NCBI RefSeq assembly: GCF_025938095.1
Contig: NZ_JAPCZF010000001.1
Span: forward strand, 496,001-560,000
DNA length: 64,000 bases
Direction: 5' to 3'
Source: Novosphingobium sp. JCM 18896
Lineage (GTDB): Bacteria; Pseudomonadota; Alphaproteobacteria; Sphingomonadales; Sphingomonadaceae
Shown: piece after piece, positions 27,169 through 35,947 of the stretch
Layout of the letters: every line of letters begins with the position of its first letter
How positions within the stretch are numbered: position 1 is the stretch's first letter
Position numbers and translations under genes: made by a program
The notes under the pieces: model-generated
Seen by the model: the letters and a program-made list of their open reading frames with translations, nothing else
Told to the model about the DNA's origin: nothing
Databases searched by the model: none

Positions 27169-27798
27169 ATGGCTGCTTCCGATCCGCGTCAGCGCCTGCT
27201 CGAACTGGCGGGTGAACGAGGGGTGAGCCTTGCCCAGCTTTCGGCCATGATCGGCCGGAATTCGACCTATCTTCAGCAGTTCGTGCGTAAGGGCAGTCCG
27301 CGCAAGCTCGAGGAGAACGATCGCGCCACGCTCGCGCGGTTCTTCGCCGTGGGCGAGGCCGAACTGGGGCGCGTGGAGGAAAAATCCTCCGAATCGGACT
27401 GGATTGACGTTCCGCGTCTGGCGCTCGGCGCTTCGGCCGGGCCGGGTGCTGCGATGGAATCCGAGCGGCCGATCGGCGCGCTGCGCTTCGCGCGCGGCTG
27501 GCTGCGCGGGCAGGGGCTCGATCCGCGACAACTCTCGGCGATCACGGTCGAGGGCGATTCGATGGAACCCGTCCTGCGCGATGGGGACGAGATCCTGGTC
27601 GACCTGTCGCCACGTCCCTTGCGCGACGGTATCCACGTCGTGCGCGTCGACGGTTTGCTGCTGGTCAAGCGGCTCGAGACCGGCCGTCCGGGGCTGGTCG
27701 TGCTGCGCAGCGCCAATCCGGCCTATGATCCGATCGAACTGGCGGTGCCCGAAGTCACCGTGGTCGGCCGCGTCGTCTGGAAGGGCGGGCGGCTTTAG
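27169..27798 (+). CDS. S24 (LexA/CI-like) transcriptional repressor with HTH domain
   Basis: A 209-residue protein. The N-terminal XRE-like helix-turn-helix covers about residues 8-62 (VSLAQLSAMIGRNSTYLQQF). The C-terminal S24 peptidase fold has Ser131 (EGDSMEP) and Lys167 (LLVKRLE) as the Ser-Lys dyad. An Ala90-Gly91 bond in the linker (GASAGPGA) is placed like the self-cleavage site of LexA and phage repressors. Self-cleavage on DNA damage is thus possible. No ribosome-binding site precedes the ATG, and promoter hexamers end 6 bases before it, so the mRNA may be leaderless as for lambda cI from PRM. It is divergent from the small HTH gene. Confidence 0.88.
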   Translation: MAASDPRQRLLELAGERGVSLAQLSAMIGRNSTYLQQFVRKGSPRKLEENDRATLARFFAVGEAELGRVEEKSSESDWIDVPRLALGASAGPGAAMESERPIGALRFARGWLRGQGLDPRQLSAITVEGDSMEPVLRDGDEILVDLSPRPLRDGIHVVRVDGLLLVKRLETGRPGLVVLRSANPAYDPIELAVPEVTVVGRVVWKGGRL

Positions 27799-27845
27799 GC
27801 TGTCCTACAGGCCGGTGGCGGCGCTAGGATCTGCGCGTTTGGCAC

Positions 27846-27891
27846 AAGGTGACACTTCACTCTCTCTGGACCCTGTCACTTTTGTCACCTT
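27846..27891. repeat. AAGGTGACA inverted repeat with extra TGTCAC copy
   Basis: AAGGTGACA at 27846-27854 is the reverse complement of TGTCACCTT at 27883-27891. A further TGTCAC at 27874-27879 makes a direct repeat (TGTCACTTTTGTCAC) with the right arm. It lies in the 175-base gap between the S24 gene and the metallo-hydrolase gene. This may be a terminator-like structure, a binding site or a dispersed repeat. Confidence 0.65.
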
Positions 27892-27973
27892 CGTAACTTT
27901 ATGCGCCGATCCGCCGGGGCGGGTCTCGTCTTGCGGCATTGCAATCGCGGGCGCCTCCCGCCATCTCCCGGGC

Positions 27974-28639
27974 ATGACCGAAGCCAACCAACCGCCGATG
28001 CGCGTTGCCATCGTGCCCGTGACCGCCTTCGAACAGAACTGCTCGCTGGTTTGGTGCACCAAGACCATGCGCGGCGCGCTGGTCGATCCCGGCGGCGATC
28101 TCGACAAGCTCAAGCTCGCGCTCGAGAAGACCGGGGTCACGCTCGAGAAGATCCTCGTTACCCACGGCCATATGGACCATTGCGGCCAGGCCGGCGTGCT
28201 GGCCAAGGAACTCGGCGTGCCGATCGAAGGGCCGCACGAGGGCGATCGCTTCTGGATCGAAAGCCTCGACGATCCCGCCAAGCGCTATGGCCTCGAAGGC
28301 GAGAGCTTCGAGCCCGACCGCTGGCTGGTGAACGGCGACCAGGTGACCGTCGGCGACCTGACCTTCGACGTCGTCCATTGCCCCGGCCACACGCCCGGCC
28401 ACGTCGTGTTCCACCACGCGCCGTCGCAGGTGGCGCTGGTCGGCGACGTGCTGTTCGCGGGTTCGATCGGCCGCACCGACTTTCCGCAGGGCAATCACCA
28501 GGACCTGCTCGATTCGATCACCCAGCGGCTCTGGCCGCTCGGCGACGAGGTGACCTTCGTGCCCGGGCACGGCCCGACGAGCACCTTCGGTCAGGAGCGC
28601 CGGACCAATCCCTTCGTCGCGGATTCGCGGTTCGGCTGA
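27974..28639 (+). CDS. MBL-fold metallo-hydrolase (glyoxalase II-like, YcbL type)
   Basis: A 221-residue metallo-beta-lactamase-fold hydrolase. The metal motif is THGHMDHCGQAG, with further ligands in CPGHTPGHV, LVGDVLFAGSIGRTD and VPGHGPTS. The layout matches type II glyoxalases of the YcbL group, which hydrolyse thioesters such as lactoylglutathione. The substrate is not proven. The start at 27974 gives the normal N-terminus (VAIVPVTAFEQNCSLVW); ATG at 27998 is an alternative. The longer open frame overlaps the S24 gene out of frame and is not coding. Confidence 0.87.
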   Translation: MTEANQPPMRVAIVPVTAFEQNCSLVWCTKTMRGALVDPGGDLDKLKLALEKTGVTLEKILVTHGHMDHCGQAGVLAKELGVPIEGPHEGDRFWIESLDDPAKRYGLEGESFEPDRWLVNGDQVTVGDLTFDVVHCPGHTPGHVVFHHAPSQVALVGDVLFAGSIGRTDFPQGNHQDLLDSITQRLWPLGDEVTFVPGHGPTSTFGQERRTNPFVADSRFG

Positions 28640-28691
28640 GTCCTTGATTGAGAGCGGCACCGGCCCGCGCCGGTTCCGCCGGAAGGCGGCT

Positions 28692-29084
28692 CTAAAATTT
28701 CCCCAGCGCGATCAGGATCGCCACCACGGCGAGGCCGAGCAGGGTGAGCATGGTCACCAGCGTGCCGCCCGCGCGCAGCGGGTTGGGGCGCGTGCTGTCC
28801 ATGCCGAGCGCGTGGGCGAGGCGGGCGAGCATGAACAGGCCGCCGACCACCGCCAGCCACTTGCCGCCCTTGGTCGAAAGCTCGATCGCGCCGATCAGGA
28901 TCAGCGCCAGGGGCACGTTCTCGATGAAATTGGCCTGGGCGCGCATGCGCCGCATCAGCGCCTCGTTGCCGCCGTCGCCGTGGAGAATCTTCGCGCTCAT
29001 CCGCACCCGCGAGATGCGGATGCCCAGCCAGAGATTGATGACGGCGGCCGCTGCGGCCAGGCAGAGTGTGGTCTGAAGAAGCAT
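28692..29084 (-). CDS. MAPEG-family membrane protein
   Basis: A 130-residue protein with four hydrophobic segments and the MAPEG signature RRMRAQANFIENVPLALIL near residues 45-63. The superfamily covers membrane-associated proteins in eicosanoid and glutathione metabolism; bacterial members are mostly uncharacterised. GGGGGAAAC lies just upstream of the start at 29084. It is convergent with the metallo-hydrolase gene and divergent from rpmF. A glutathione link with the glyoxalase-like neighbour is possible but unproven. Confidence 0.85.
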   Translation of the reverse strand: MLLQTTLCLAAAAAVINLWLGIRISRVRMSAKILHGDGGNEALMRRMRAQANFIENVPLALILIGAIELSTKGGKWLAVVGGLFMLARLAHALGMDSTRPNPLRAGGTLVTMLTLLGLAVVAILIALGKF

Positions 29085-29131
29085 GTTTCCCCCGTGTTTC
29101 CCGTTCGATGCGATCGCTATCGTGCTCGCCC

Positions 29132-29159
29132 TTGCAACGCACGCGAAAATCGCTATAGG
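29132..29159 (+). promoter_or_regulatory. Candidate promoter of the rpmF-plsX-fabH operon
   Basis: TTGCAA at 29132-29137 and TATAGG at 29154-29159 are spaced 16 bases. They precede rpmF by about 125 bases. The CTATAGG form of the -10 box is common in sphingomonads. The leader that follows (29166-29288) has no recognisable riboswitch. Confidence 0.5.
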
Positions 29160-29288
29160 CGCCCCTTCGCTGTTGCCGGGCCCCGGTTGCGGTGCAAGGG
29201 GCTGCAAACACGCAGGCTTGTGCGCCGATTTACCATGGCCTAGGGCGACCTTCAGAAAACGTGATTAACTGCTGGAACAGGTGCCGAC

Positions 29289-29468
29289 ATGGCTGTCCCT
29301 AAAAGAAAAACCACTCCCTCCCGCCGGGGCATGCGTCGTAGCCATGACGCGCTGAAGGTCGAAGCCTTCCACGAGTGCGGCAACTGCGGCGAACTCAAGC
29401 GCCCGCACAACCTGTGCAACGCTTGCGGTCACTACAACGGTCGCGAGATCATCGCGGTCGGGCTCTAA
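29289..29468 (+). CDS. rpmF: 50S ribosomal protein L32
   Basis: A 59-residue protein of the large ribosomal subunit. It opens [20 protein letters not shown] and carries a four-cysteine zinc site, Cys30/Cys33 (CGNC) and Cys43/Cys46 (CNAC). The length is standard. It is the first gene of the conserved rpmF-plsX-fabH group, with plsX starting 24 bases downstream. The ribosome-binding site is weak (GGAACAGG further upstream). Confidence 0.97.
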   Translation: MAVPKRKTTPSRRGMRRSHDALKVEAFHECGNCGELKRPHNLCNACGHYNGREIIAVGL

Positions 29469-29492
29469 GCCCACAAGCCCAGGACACGCACG

Positions 29493-30569
29493 ATGAGTCT
29501 ACCGCGTATCGCTGTCGACGCGATGGGCGGTGATGAAGGCGTGCGCGTGATGGTGGAAGGTGCCGCGCTCGCGCGTCGCCGCCACGATCGCTTCAAGTTC
29601 CTGCTGGTCGGTGACGAGACGCGGATCAAGGCCGCGCTCGACAATCATCCGAACCTGCGCGGCGCGTCCGAAATCCTCCATTCCGCCGACGTCATCAGCG
29701 GCGAGGACAAGCCGAGCCAGGCCCTTCGTCGCGCCAAGACGACGTCGATGGGCATGGCCGTCAATGCCGTGAAGGCGGGCGACGCCGGCGCCGCGGTCAG
29801 CGGCGGCAATACCGGCGCGCTCATGGCCATCTCCAAGCTGGCCCTGCGGACGATGCCCGGCATCGACCGTCCCGCGCTCGCGGCGCTGCTCCCCACTCTG
29901 GGCGACAACGACGTCGTCATGCTCGACCTCGGTGCCAATACCGAGTGCGATGCCCGCAACCTGGTCCAGTTCGCGATCATGGGCGCGGCCTATTCGCGCG
30001 TCGTCACCGGCCGCGATTCGCCGCGTGTGCGCCTGCTCAACATCGGCACCGAAGAGATGAAGGGCACCGACGAACTGCGCGATGCCGTGAACATCCTGCG
30101 CAAGGCCGCCGGTGACCTGTCGATGTCGTTCGACGGCTTCACCGAGGCCGACAAGGTCTGCCGCGGCGACGTCGACGTCGTCGTGACCGACGGCTTCTCG
30201 GGCAATATCGCGCTCAAGGCGATCGAAGGCACCGCGCGTTTCGTCGGTGATCTTCTACGCCGCTCGTTCTCGAGCTCGCTGCGTTCGAAGTTCGGCTTCC
30301 TGGTCTCGCGCCCGGCGACCGAACTGCTCAAGCACCATCTCGATCCCAACAACCACAATGGCGCCGTGTTCCTTGGCCTCAACGGCATCGTCGTGAAGAG
30401 CCACGGCAGCGCCAATGCGGTGGGTGTCGCCAACGCCGTCCACGTGACGGCCCGACTTCTGGAAGAAAACGTGACCGAGCGGATTACCGCGGACCTGGCC
30501 CGGGTGGGCGAAGAAAGCCTCAAGATGCGTGCGCCGGCCGCCGCCCCTGCCACGGGGAACGCCGCCTGA
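29493..30569 (+). CDS. plsX: Phosphate acyltransferase PlsX
   Basis: A 358-residue enzyme that converts acyl-ACP to acyl-phosphate, the donor for PlsY in phospholipid synthesis. The start is [20 protein letters not shown]. Conserved blocks are [33 protein letters not shown] and [17 protein letters not shown]. The order rpmF-plsX-fabH joins ribosome synthesis and lipid initiation and is conserved in many bacteria. The stop overlaps the fabH start (TGATG). Confidence 0.98.
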   Translation: MSLPRIAVDAMGGDEGVRVMVEGAALARRRHDRFKFLLVGDETRIKAALDNHPNLRGASEILHSADVISGEDKPSQALRRAKTTSMGMAVNAVKAGDAGAAVSGGNTGALMAISKLALRTMPGIDRPALAALLPTLGDNDVVMLDLGANTECDARNLVQFAIMGAAYSRVVTGRDSPRVRLLNIGTEEMKGTDELRDAVNILRKAAGDLSMSFDGFTEADKVCRGDVDVVVTDGFSGNIALKAIEGTARFVGDLLRRSFSSSLRSKFGFLVSRPATELLKHHLDPNNHNGAVFLGLNGIVVKSHGSANAVGVANAVHVTARLLEENVTERITADLARVGEESLKMRAPAAAPATGNAA

Positions 30570-31537
30570 TGCGTCGTTCCGTGCTTATGGGGACGGGTTC
30601 GGCCCTCCCGCGCCGCGCGCTCGGCAATGCAGAGCTCGCGAAGATGGTCGATACCAGCGACGAGTGGATCGTCGAACGTACCGGCATCCGCAACCGCCAC
30701 GTCGCCGCGCCCGACGAGACCACGTCGAGCCTGGGCACGGCTGCTGCCCGCGCTGCGATCGAGGCCGCCGGCATCGATGCCAAGTCGATCGACCTGATCG
30801 TCCTCGCCACGGCGACGCCCGATCAGACCTTTCCCGCCACCGCGACGATCGTGCAGAACGAACTCGGCTGCAACGGCGGCATCGCCTTCGACGTCGCCGC
30901 TGTCTGCTCGGGCTTTCTCTATGCGCTCGGCGTCGCCGATTCGATGCTCGTCTCGGGCGCGGCCAACCGCGCGCTGGTGATCGGCTCGGAAACCTTCAGC
31001 CGCATTCTCGACTGGGAAGACCGCACGACCTGCGTGCTGTTCGGCGACGGTGCCGGCGCGATCGTGCTCGAAGCGCGCGACGAGGCTGGCGATCAGCCGC
31101 GCGGCGTGCTCTCGACCAAGCTCCACGCCGACGGTGCGCACAACCAGCTGCTGTTCGTCGACGGCGGGCCTTCGACCACGGGCACCGTGGGCAAGCTGCG
31201 CATGCGCGGCAAGGAAGTGTTCCGTCACGCCGTGACCAACCTGTCGTCGGTCCTGCTCGAAGTGGTCGAGCAGGCCGGAGTCGCGATCGAGGACATCGAC
31301 TGGCTGGTGCCGCACCAGGCCAATGCCCGGATTCTCGAGGCGACCGCCAAGAAGCTGAACCTGTCGCCGGCCAAGGTCATCATGACCGTGGACCAGCATG
31401 CCAACACCTCGGCAGCCTCGGTTCCGCTCGCGCTCGACGCGGCGATCCGCGACGGCCGGATCAAGCAGGGCGACCTCGTCATGCTCGAGGCAATGGGCGG
31501 CGGTTTCACCTGGGGCGCGAGCCTTCTGCGGGTTTAG
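30569..31537 (+). CDS. fabH: Beta-ketoacyl-ACP synthase III
   Basis: A 322-residue KAS III that starts fatty-acid synthesis by condensing an acyl-CoA primer with malonyl-ACP. The catalytic triad is visible: Cys113 ([11 protein letters not shown]), His249 (VPHQANARI) and Asn279 ([11 protein letters not shown]). The C-terminal [15 protein letters not shown] is typical. It is translationally coupled to plsX by one overlapping base. Confidence 0.99.
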   Translation: MRRSVLMGTGSALPRRALGNAELAKMVDTSDEWIVERTGIRNRHVAAPDETTSSLGTAAARAAIEAAGIDAKSIDLIVLATATPDQTFPATATIVQNELGCNGGIAFDVAAVCSGFLYALGVADSMLVSGAANRALVIGSETFSRILDWEDRTTCVLFGDGAGAIVLEARDEAGDQPRGVLSTKLHADGAHNQLLFVDGGPSTTGTVGKLRMRGKEVFRHAVTNLSSVLLEVVEQAGVAIEDIDWLVPHQANARILEATAKKLNLSPAKVIMTVDQHANTSAASVPLALDAAIRDGRIKQGDLVMLEAMGGGFTWGASLLRV

Positions 31538-31643
31538 TCCCGGCACCTCCCATCCGTTCGACCCAAGCGATGCAGTGCATTGCTTTTTATCGGAATCCCC
31601 ATTACCCCTGCTGTGGGGTCGCGTTTAAGGGGATAGGGGCTTT

Positions 31644-31940
31644 ATGCGCTCCACGGAAACGCTTACGCGCGCAGCGATTGCGGAGGCGATCAACCGCAAG
31701 CTTGGCTTGTCGCGGGCGGAATCGCTCGCCATGGTCGAGGCGATCTTGGATCATATGTGCGAAGCGCTCTCCAAGGGAGAGAACGTGAAGATCTCCGGAT
31801 TCGGTACGTTCCTGCTTCGTGACAAGGCCGAGCGGATCGGCCGCAATCCCAAGACCGGTGTGGAAGTGCCGATCACCCCGCGCCGGGTGCTCACCTTCCG
31901 CGCCAGCCAGATGCTCAAGGATCGGATCAGCGGCAAATGA
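31644..31940 (+). CDS. ihfA: Integration host factor subunit alpha
   Basis: A 98-residue DNA-bending protein. It has the IHF/HU fold with [17 protein letters not shown] and the DNA-intercalating arm [17 protein letters not shown]. It forms a heterodimer with IhfB and shapes promoters, recombination sites and origins. A GATAGGGG element serves as ribosome-binding region, and the 106-base upstream gap likely holds its own promoter. The stop overlaps the merR start (ATGA), an arrangement common in alphaproteobacteria. Confidence 0.97.
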   Translation: MRSTETLTRAAIAEAINRKLGLSRAESLAMVEAILDHMCEALSKGENVKISGFGTFLLRDKAERIGRNPKTGVEVPITPRRVLTFRASQMLKDRISGK

Positions 31941-32329
31941 ACGAACAGTCCAACTTCCCCGGTTTCGATGACGGCAAGGCGCCCGACGCCCTGCGAACGA
32001 TCGGGGAGGTGGCTGCAGCGCTCAACATCCGCCAGCACGTTCTGCGCTATTGGGAAGAACAGTTCCCGATGCTCAAGCCGATCAAGCGCAGCGGCGGCCG
32101 GCGCTATTATCGGCCCGAGGACATCCAACTCGTCGCGACGATCGATCGGCTCGTGCACAAGCAGGGCTACACCTTGCGCGGCGCGCGGCTGGCGATCGAG
32201 GGTGGCGAAGGCAAGGCGGCTGCTGCTCCGGCGAAGCCCGTTACGGCACCGGCCCAGGCTTCGGCCGACCTGCTCCCGCAGCTCCAGTCGATCCGCAACG
32301 CTCTGGCGGCAGCGCTCGCCGCGGCTTGA
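31937..32329 (+). CDS. MerR-family regulator coupled to ihfA
   Basis: A 130-residue protein. The N-terminal MerR helix-turn-helix is [20 protein letters not shown] followed by the wing [16 protein letters not shown]. The effector-binding part is short: a basic/hydrophobic helix, an Ala/Pro-rich linker ([15 protein letters not shown]) and a final helix. No metal-binding cysteines are present, so it is not a MerR/CueR-type metal sensor. It overlaps ihfA by 4 bases. The ihfA-merR pair is widespread in alphaproteobacteria; its targets are not known to me. Confidence 0.88.
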   Translation: MNEQSNFPGFDDGKAPDALRTIGEVAAALNIRQHVLRYWEEQFPMLKPIKRSGGRRYYRPEDIQLVATIDRLVHKQGYTLRGARLAIEGGEGKAAAAPAKPVTAPAQASADLLPQLQSIRNALAAALAAA

Positions 32330-32336
32330 TCCGCGC

Positions 32337-32534
32337 CTACTGCGCCTGGCGCTTCATCTCGGCATAGACGGTCTCGCGGTCTTCAGGCGTCAGCGCCTGA
32401 AGATGGCGGCTGGCTTCCTTGTAGGTCAGGAAGGGCCGGCCATCGGCGATGATCGGCACGGTGCGGCCGTTGTAGATACGGCGGAGCAGCCGGCGCTGCG
32501 CCCGGCTTAGCGCTTCTTCGGATTCTTCGGTCAT
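32337..32534 (-). CDS. Conserved hypothetical protein, 65 aa
   Basis: A small soluble protein (EEALSRAQRRLLRRIYNGRT, then VPIIADGRPFLTYKEASRHL). It lacks membrane segments, cysteines and a recognised motif. It begins 22 bases after the stop of the SixA-like gene and is probably co-transcribed with it and the helicase. The stop is 7 bases from that of the convergent merR gene. Function unknown. Confidence 0.7.
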   Translation of the reverse strand: MTEESEEALSRAQRRLLRRIYNGRTVPIIADGRPFLTYKEASRHLQALTPEDRETVYAEMKRQAQ

Positions 32535-32556
32535 CGTTCGTATCCGCGGGCCGCGC

Positions 32557-33099
32557 TCAGGCGGGCTCGGGCCCCAGTTCCGAATCGAGGTCGCGCGGGC
32601 GCGTCAGCAGCACGAGCCTTGCGCCGCCGTCTTCGAGGTCGGCCCAGCTGTCGATGTCCAGTTCGAGCTTGGCGAAGGCCGCGGTCGGGAACTTCTCCTC
32701 GACGATGTCGCGCAGCGGATTGCTGCCGTCGTCGGGGACGAGATCGAAGATCAGGTCCTCGAGCCCCGGATTGTGTCCGACCATCAGGATCGTCGTCGGA
32801 TCGCCTTCCTGCTCGCGCAGCAGGTCGATCAGGGTCGCTGAACTGGCCAGGTAGATGCGGCGGTCCCAGCGGACCTGCGGATTGATCTTGGCGGCCTGTG
32901 CGCCGAGCTCGATCGTCTGCGCCACGCGCACCGCGGGCGAGGCGATGATTCGCTCCCAGTAGATCGGCTGCTGCGCGATGTGCTGCCCCATGATCGCCGC
33001 GCCCTTGAGCCCGCGCTTGTTCAGCGGGCGATCGAAGTCGCGCGCGGCGCGATCGTTCCAATCGGACTTGGCGTGGCGCCAGATACCCAGGGTTTTCAT
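32557..33099 (-). CDS. SixA-like histidine phosphatase
   Basis: A 180-residue histidine-phosphatase-superfamily protein. The catalytic RHxK-type motif is IWRHAKSDWND (residues 6-16) and the second His lies in ILMVGHNPGLEDL. SixA of E. coli dephosphorylates the His of phosphotransfer proteins; here the target is unknown. The start overlaps the stop of the upstream helicase gene (ATGA), implying coupled translation. Confidence 0.9.
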   Translation of the reverse strand: MKTLGIWRHAKSDWNDRAARDFDRPLNKRGLKGAAIMGQHIAQQPIYWERIIASPAVRVAQTIELGAQAAKINPQVRWDRRIYLASSATLIDLLREQEGDPTTILMVGHNPGLEDLIFDLVPDDGSNPLRDIVEEKFPTAAFAKLELDIDSWADLEDGGARLVLLTRPRDLDSELGPEPA

Positions 33100-35831
33100 G
33101 CGGGGTTCGAAGAGGAAGTGTCGGTTGTCACGGGGGCAGGTGAAACACCGCTCGCCACCCGTTGTAAAGCCTCGTCGAGCGTGAGCCGCCGCACGGGCGT
33201 GCCCGGCGGAAAGGCGGAGAGCAGCCGCGAGGGGAAAGCCGAGGATAGGACGACGAAATGGCCGTGGTCCTCGCGGCTGCGAATCAGGCGGCCGAAAGCC
33301 TGGGCCAGGCGCGCGCGGATGATCCGGTCGTCATGGGCGGAACCGCCGCCCGCCAGCCGCCGCGCGCGGTGGAGGATCGAGGGCTTGGGCCAGGGCACCT
33401 GCTCCATCACCACCAGCCGCAGCGAATGCCCGGGAACGTCGACGCCGTCGCGCAGGGCATCGGTGCCGAGCAGCGAGGCGCGCGGATCGTCGCGGAAGAT
33501 ATCGACGAGCGTGCCCGTATCGATCGGATCGACGTGCTGGGCGAAGAGCGGCAGCCCGCCGCGCGCGAGCCGGTCGGCGATGCGGCCGTAGACCGCGCGC
33601 AGCCGCCGGATCGCGGTGAACAGGCCGAGCACGCCGCCGCCCGTCGCCTCGATCAGTCGGCCATAGGCCGCGGCGAGCGCAGGAATGTCGCCCTTGGGCA
33701 CGTCGGTCACGATCAGCACTTCGGCCTGGGCGCCATAGTCGAACGGGCTCTCGAAGGCCGACAGTCGCGGGGCGATGCCGATGTGCGGCGTGCCGCTGCG
33801 GGCGATGGCGGCGTTCCAGTCGTCGCCGCTGGCGCCATGCCCGTCCTTGAGCGTGGCCGAGGTCAGCATCACCCCATGCGACGGTTCGAGCACGGTGCGT
33901 GCGAAGGGCTTCATCGGATCGAGCCAGCGGCGGTGCAGGCCGATGTCGAATTCGCGCGCGTCGCCGCGCTCGACCGCGAGCCAGTCGACGAATTCGGGAT
34001 CGGCCGGACCGCCGAGCCGGTGGAGCAGGGCTTCCCAGGCCGAGAGCAGGTCGATCCGCCAGGCCAGCGAATGCCGCGCGCCCTCGATGCGCGCACGGCC
34101 GGGGCCGTCGAGCCAGTCGGGCGGCTCTTCGAGCAGCGCTTCGAGCCGCAGCCCCAGCCGCATCAGCGGCTGGCGCAGTTCGGCGAGCGCGGCTTCGGCG
34201 GCCTGGGCCTGTTCGATGAACGGCCCTTCGAGCTGGGCGGCCTCGGTTTCGAGGCCATAGCCGGCTTCCTGGCCGCCGCTCTCGTCGCGCGCATAGACGG
34301 TGGCGCGCACGCCGGCGAACAGCTCTTCCAGCGGTCCGACCGGGACATTCTCGCTAAGCCGTTGCAGCCAGCCGTCGCTGGGCAGCGCCTCGGCCGCGTG
34401 CGCGGCGGCGGCGATCGCCTTGGCGCCTTGCTCGTCGTAGCTCGAAATGTCGGCCAGGCGCGCCGAGAGGCCGCGCCGGCGGCCTTTCGAGCCGCGCTCG
34501 GGGCCGAGCACCCAGCGCTTGAGTTCGATCGTCTCGGCGCCGGTCAGCGCCGCGGCGAAGGTCGAATCGGCGGCTTCGAAGACGTGATGGCCTTCGTCGA
34601 AGATCAGCCGCGTCGGGCGCGCCGCATGATCGCGGCCGCGCGCGGCGTTGACCATGACCAGCGCGTGGTTGGCGATGACGAGGTCCGCCTGCGCCGAATT
34701 GCGCGCGGCGCGCTCGATGAAGCACTTCCGATAGTGCGGGCAGCCGGCATAGACGCATTCGCCGCGGCGGTCGGTCAGCGAGGTGATGCCGCGCTGGCGG
34801 AACAAGGTGCCGAGCCAGCCGGGCAGGTCGCCGCCGATCATGTCGCCGTCCTGGGTATAGGTGGCCCAGCGCGCGACGAGCTGGGCGAGGATCGCGGCGC
34901 GGCCGCCGAAGCCGCCCTGGAGCGCATCCTCGAGGTTGAGCAGGCACAGGTAGTTCTCGCGCCCCTTGCGCACGACCACGGGCGGGCTGCCGTCGCGACG
35001 GTGCATGGGCCAGGCGCGGCGGCTCTCGCGGCGCAATTGGCGCTGCAGGGCCTTGGTGAAGGTCGAGACCCAGACCGTGCCGCCCGATTGCTGCGCCCAG
35101 ACCGAGGCGGGCGCGAGGTAGCCCAGCGTCTTGCCGATGCCCGTGCCCGCCTGGGTCAGCAGCACATGCGGCGCGGCCTCGCGCCGGCGGGGCTCGAAGG
35201 CGTGCGCGGTCTCGGCCGCATAGGCGCGCTGGCTCGGGCGCTGTTCGGCGGAGTCGCCGGTGAGCGCAGCCAGGCGATCGAGCACGGCCTGTTCGTCGAG
35301 CGTGACCTGCGCGGGCTGGGGGCGCTCGGGCGCTTCCTCCCACTCGGGCAGCTTGGAGAACAGCCAGCGCTCGGCGCGATCGGGCTGGGCGATGCGCGCG
35401 GACAGCGGCCCGGCCCAGGGCCAGCGCATGCGCACCAGCGACTGGAGCACGGACCAGGCCCCCTCGCGCTCGGGCCAGTCGGGGCTTTCGCAAGTGTCGA
35501 GTAGCGCCGCCGCGGCGGCCTGGAGCAGCGCCGGCACCTCGTCGTCGCCCGCGGGTTCGGCCAGGCCGAGCGCGGTGGCGAGGCCTTTCGGCGTGGGCAC
35601 GACGAAGCGCGCCGGATGCACGAAGGCGTAGAGTTCGAGCAGGTCGAGCCCGGAGAGATCGGGATAGCCGAGCCGCGTGGCCACCAGCGGCGCGTTGAGC
35701 ATCAGCAGCGGCGTATCCGCCGCGGCCATGATCGCCTCACCCTTGCCGAGCCCGCGCGTCACCCCGATCGCATCGCGCAGCCAGCAGCCGCCATGGCTGG
35801 CGTGGATCGCGGGAAGGGGGAGGGCGGTCAT
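33096..35831 (-). CDS. ATP-dependent DNA helicase, DinG/XPD-like with iron-sulfur cluster
   Basis: A 911-residue superfamily 2 helicase. Walker A is TQAGTGIGKTLGYLAPA and the DEAH-type box is IFDEGHHVFEA. Between them four cysteines (NYLCLLN, GECVYAGCPHYRKCF) match the 4Fe-4S site of the XPD/DinG group. The C-terminal helicase half includes DGVDVPGHSLRLVVMEQVPW. An unusual N-terminal region (about 200 residues, before TLDEQAVLDRLAALTGDS) is specific to this alphaproteobacterial type. The start at 35831 (MTALPLPAIHA) is preferred; ATG codons at 35891 and 35729 are alternatives. Likely role: unwinding of R-loops or repair intermediates. Confidence 0.9.
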   Translation of the reverse strand: MTALPLPAIHASHGGCWLRDAIGVTRGLGKGEAIMAAADTPLLMLNAPLVATRLGYPDLSGLDLLELYAFVHPARFVVPTPKGLATALGLAEPAGDDEVPALLQAAAAALLDTCESPDWPEREGAWSVLQSLVRMRWPWAGPLSARIAQPDRAERWLFSKLPEWEEAPERPQPAQVTLDEQAVLDRLAALTGDSAEQRPSQRAYAAETAHAFEPRRREAAPHVLLTQAGTGIGKTLGYLAPASVWAQQSGGTVWVSTFTKALQRQLRRESRRAWPMHRRDGSPPVVVRKGRENYLCLLNLEDALQGGFGGRAAILAQLVARWATYTQDGDMIGGDLPGWLGTLFRQRGITSLTDRRGECVYAGCPHYRKCFIERAARNSAQADLVIANHALVMVNAARGRDHAARPTRLIFDEGHHVFEAADSTFAAALTGAETIELKRWVLGPERGSKGRRRGLSARLADISSYDEQGAKAIAAAAHAAEALPSDGWLQRLSENVPVGPLEELFAGVRATVYARDESGGQEAGYGLETEAAQLEGPFIEQAQAAEAALAELRQPLMRLGLRLEALLEEPPDWLDGPGRARIEGARHSLAWRIDLLSAWEALLHRLGGPADPEFVDWLAVERGDAREFDIGLHRRWLDPMKPFARTVLEPSHGVMLTSATLKDGHGASGDDWNAAIARSGTPHIGIAPRLSAFESPFDYGAQAEVLIVTDVPKGDIPALAAAYGRLIEATGGGVLGLFTAIRRLRAVYGRIADRLARGGLPLFAQHVDPIDTGTLVDIFRDDPRASLLGTDALRDGVDVPGHSLRLVVMEQVPWPKPSILHRARRLAGGGSAHDDRIIRARLAQAFGRLIRSREDHGHFVVLSSAFPSRLLSAFPPGTPVRRLTLDEALQRVASGVSPAPVTTDTSSSNPA

Positions 35832-35947
35832 GCCCCGAGCGTTAGAACGAAACTGGAACCCGGGGGAAGGGCTTTCCCGCCGCCGCGTCACAAAAGCTCC
35901 CCAATAAGGGCATATACCTAAGCGGGAAAAACGGGTCGCGCTTCATC

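Noticed and set aside
27404..27973. N-terminal extension of the metallo-hydrolase as one long frame from 27404
   Set aside because: This part overlaps the S24 repressor gene in another frame and includes the AT-rich repeat; the hydrolase domain starts normally at 27974.
32330..32336. tRNA-Pro gene behind the ihfA-merR pair, often present in this order of bacteria
   Set aside because: Only 7 bases lie between the merR stop and the next convergent gene; no cloverleaf can fit. No tRNA was found anywhere in the window.
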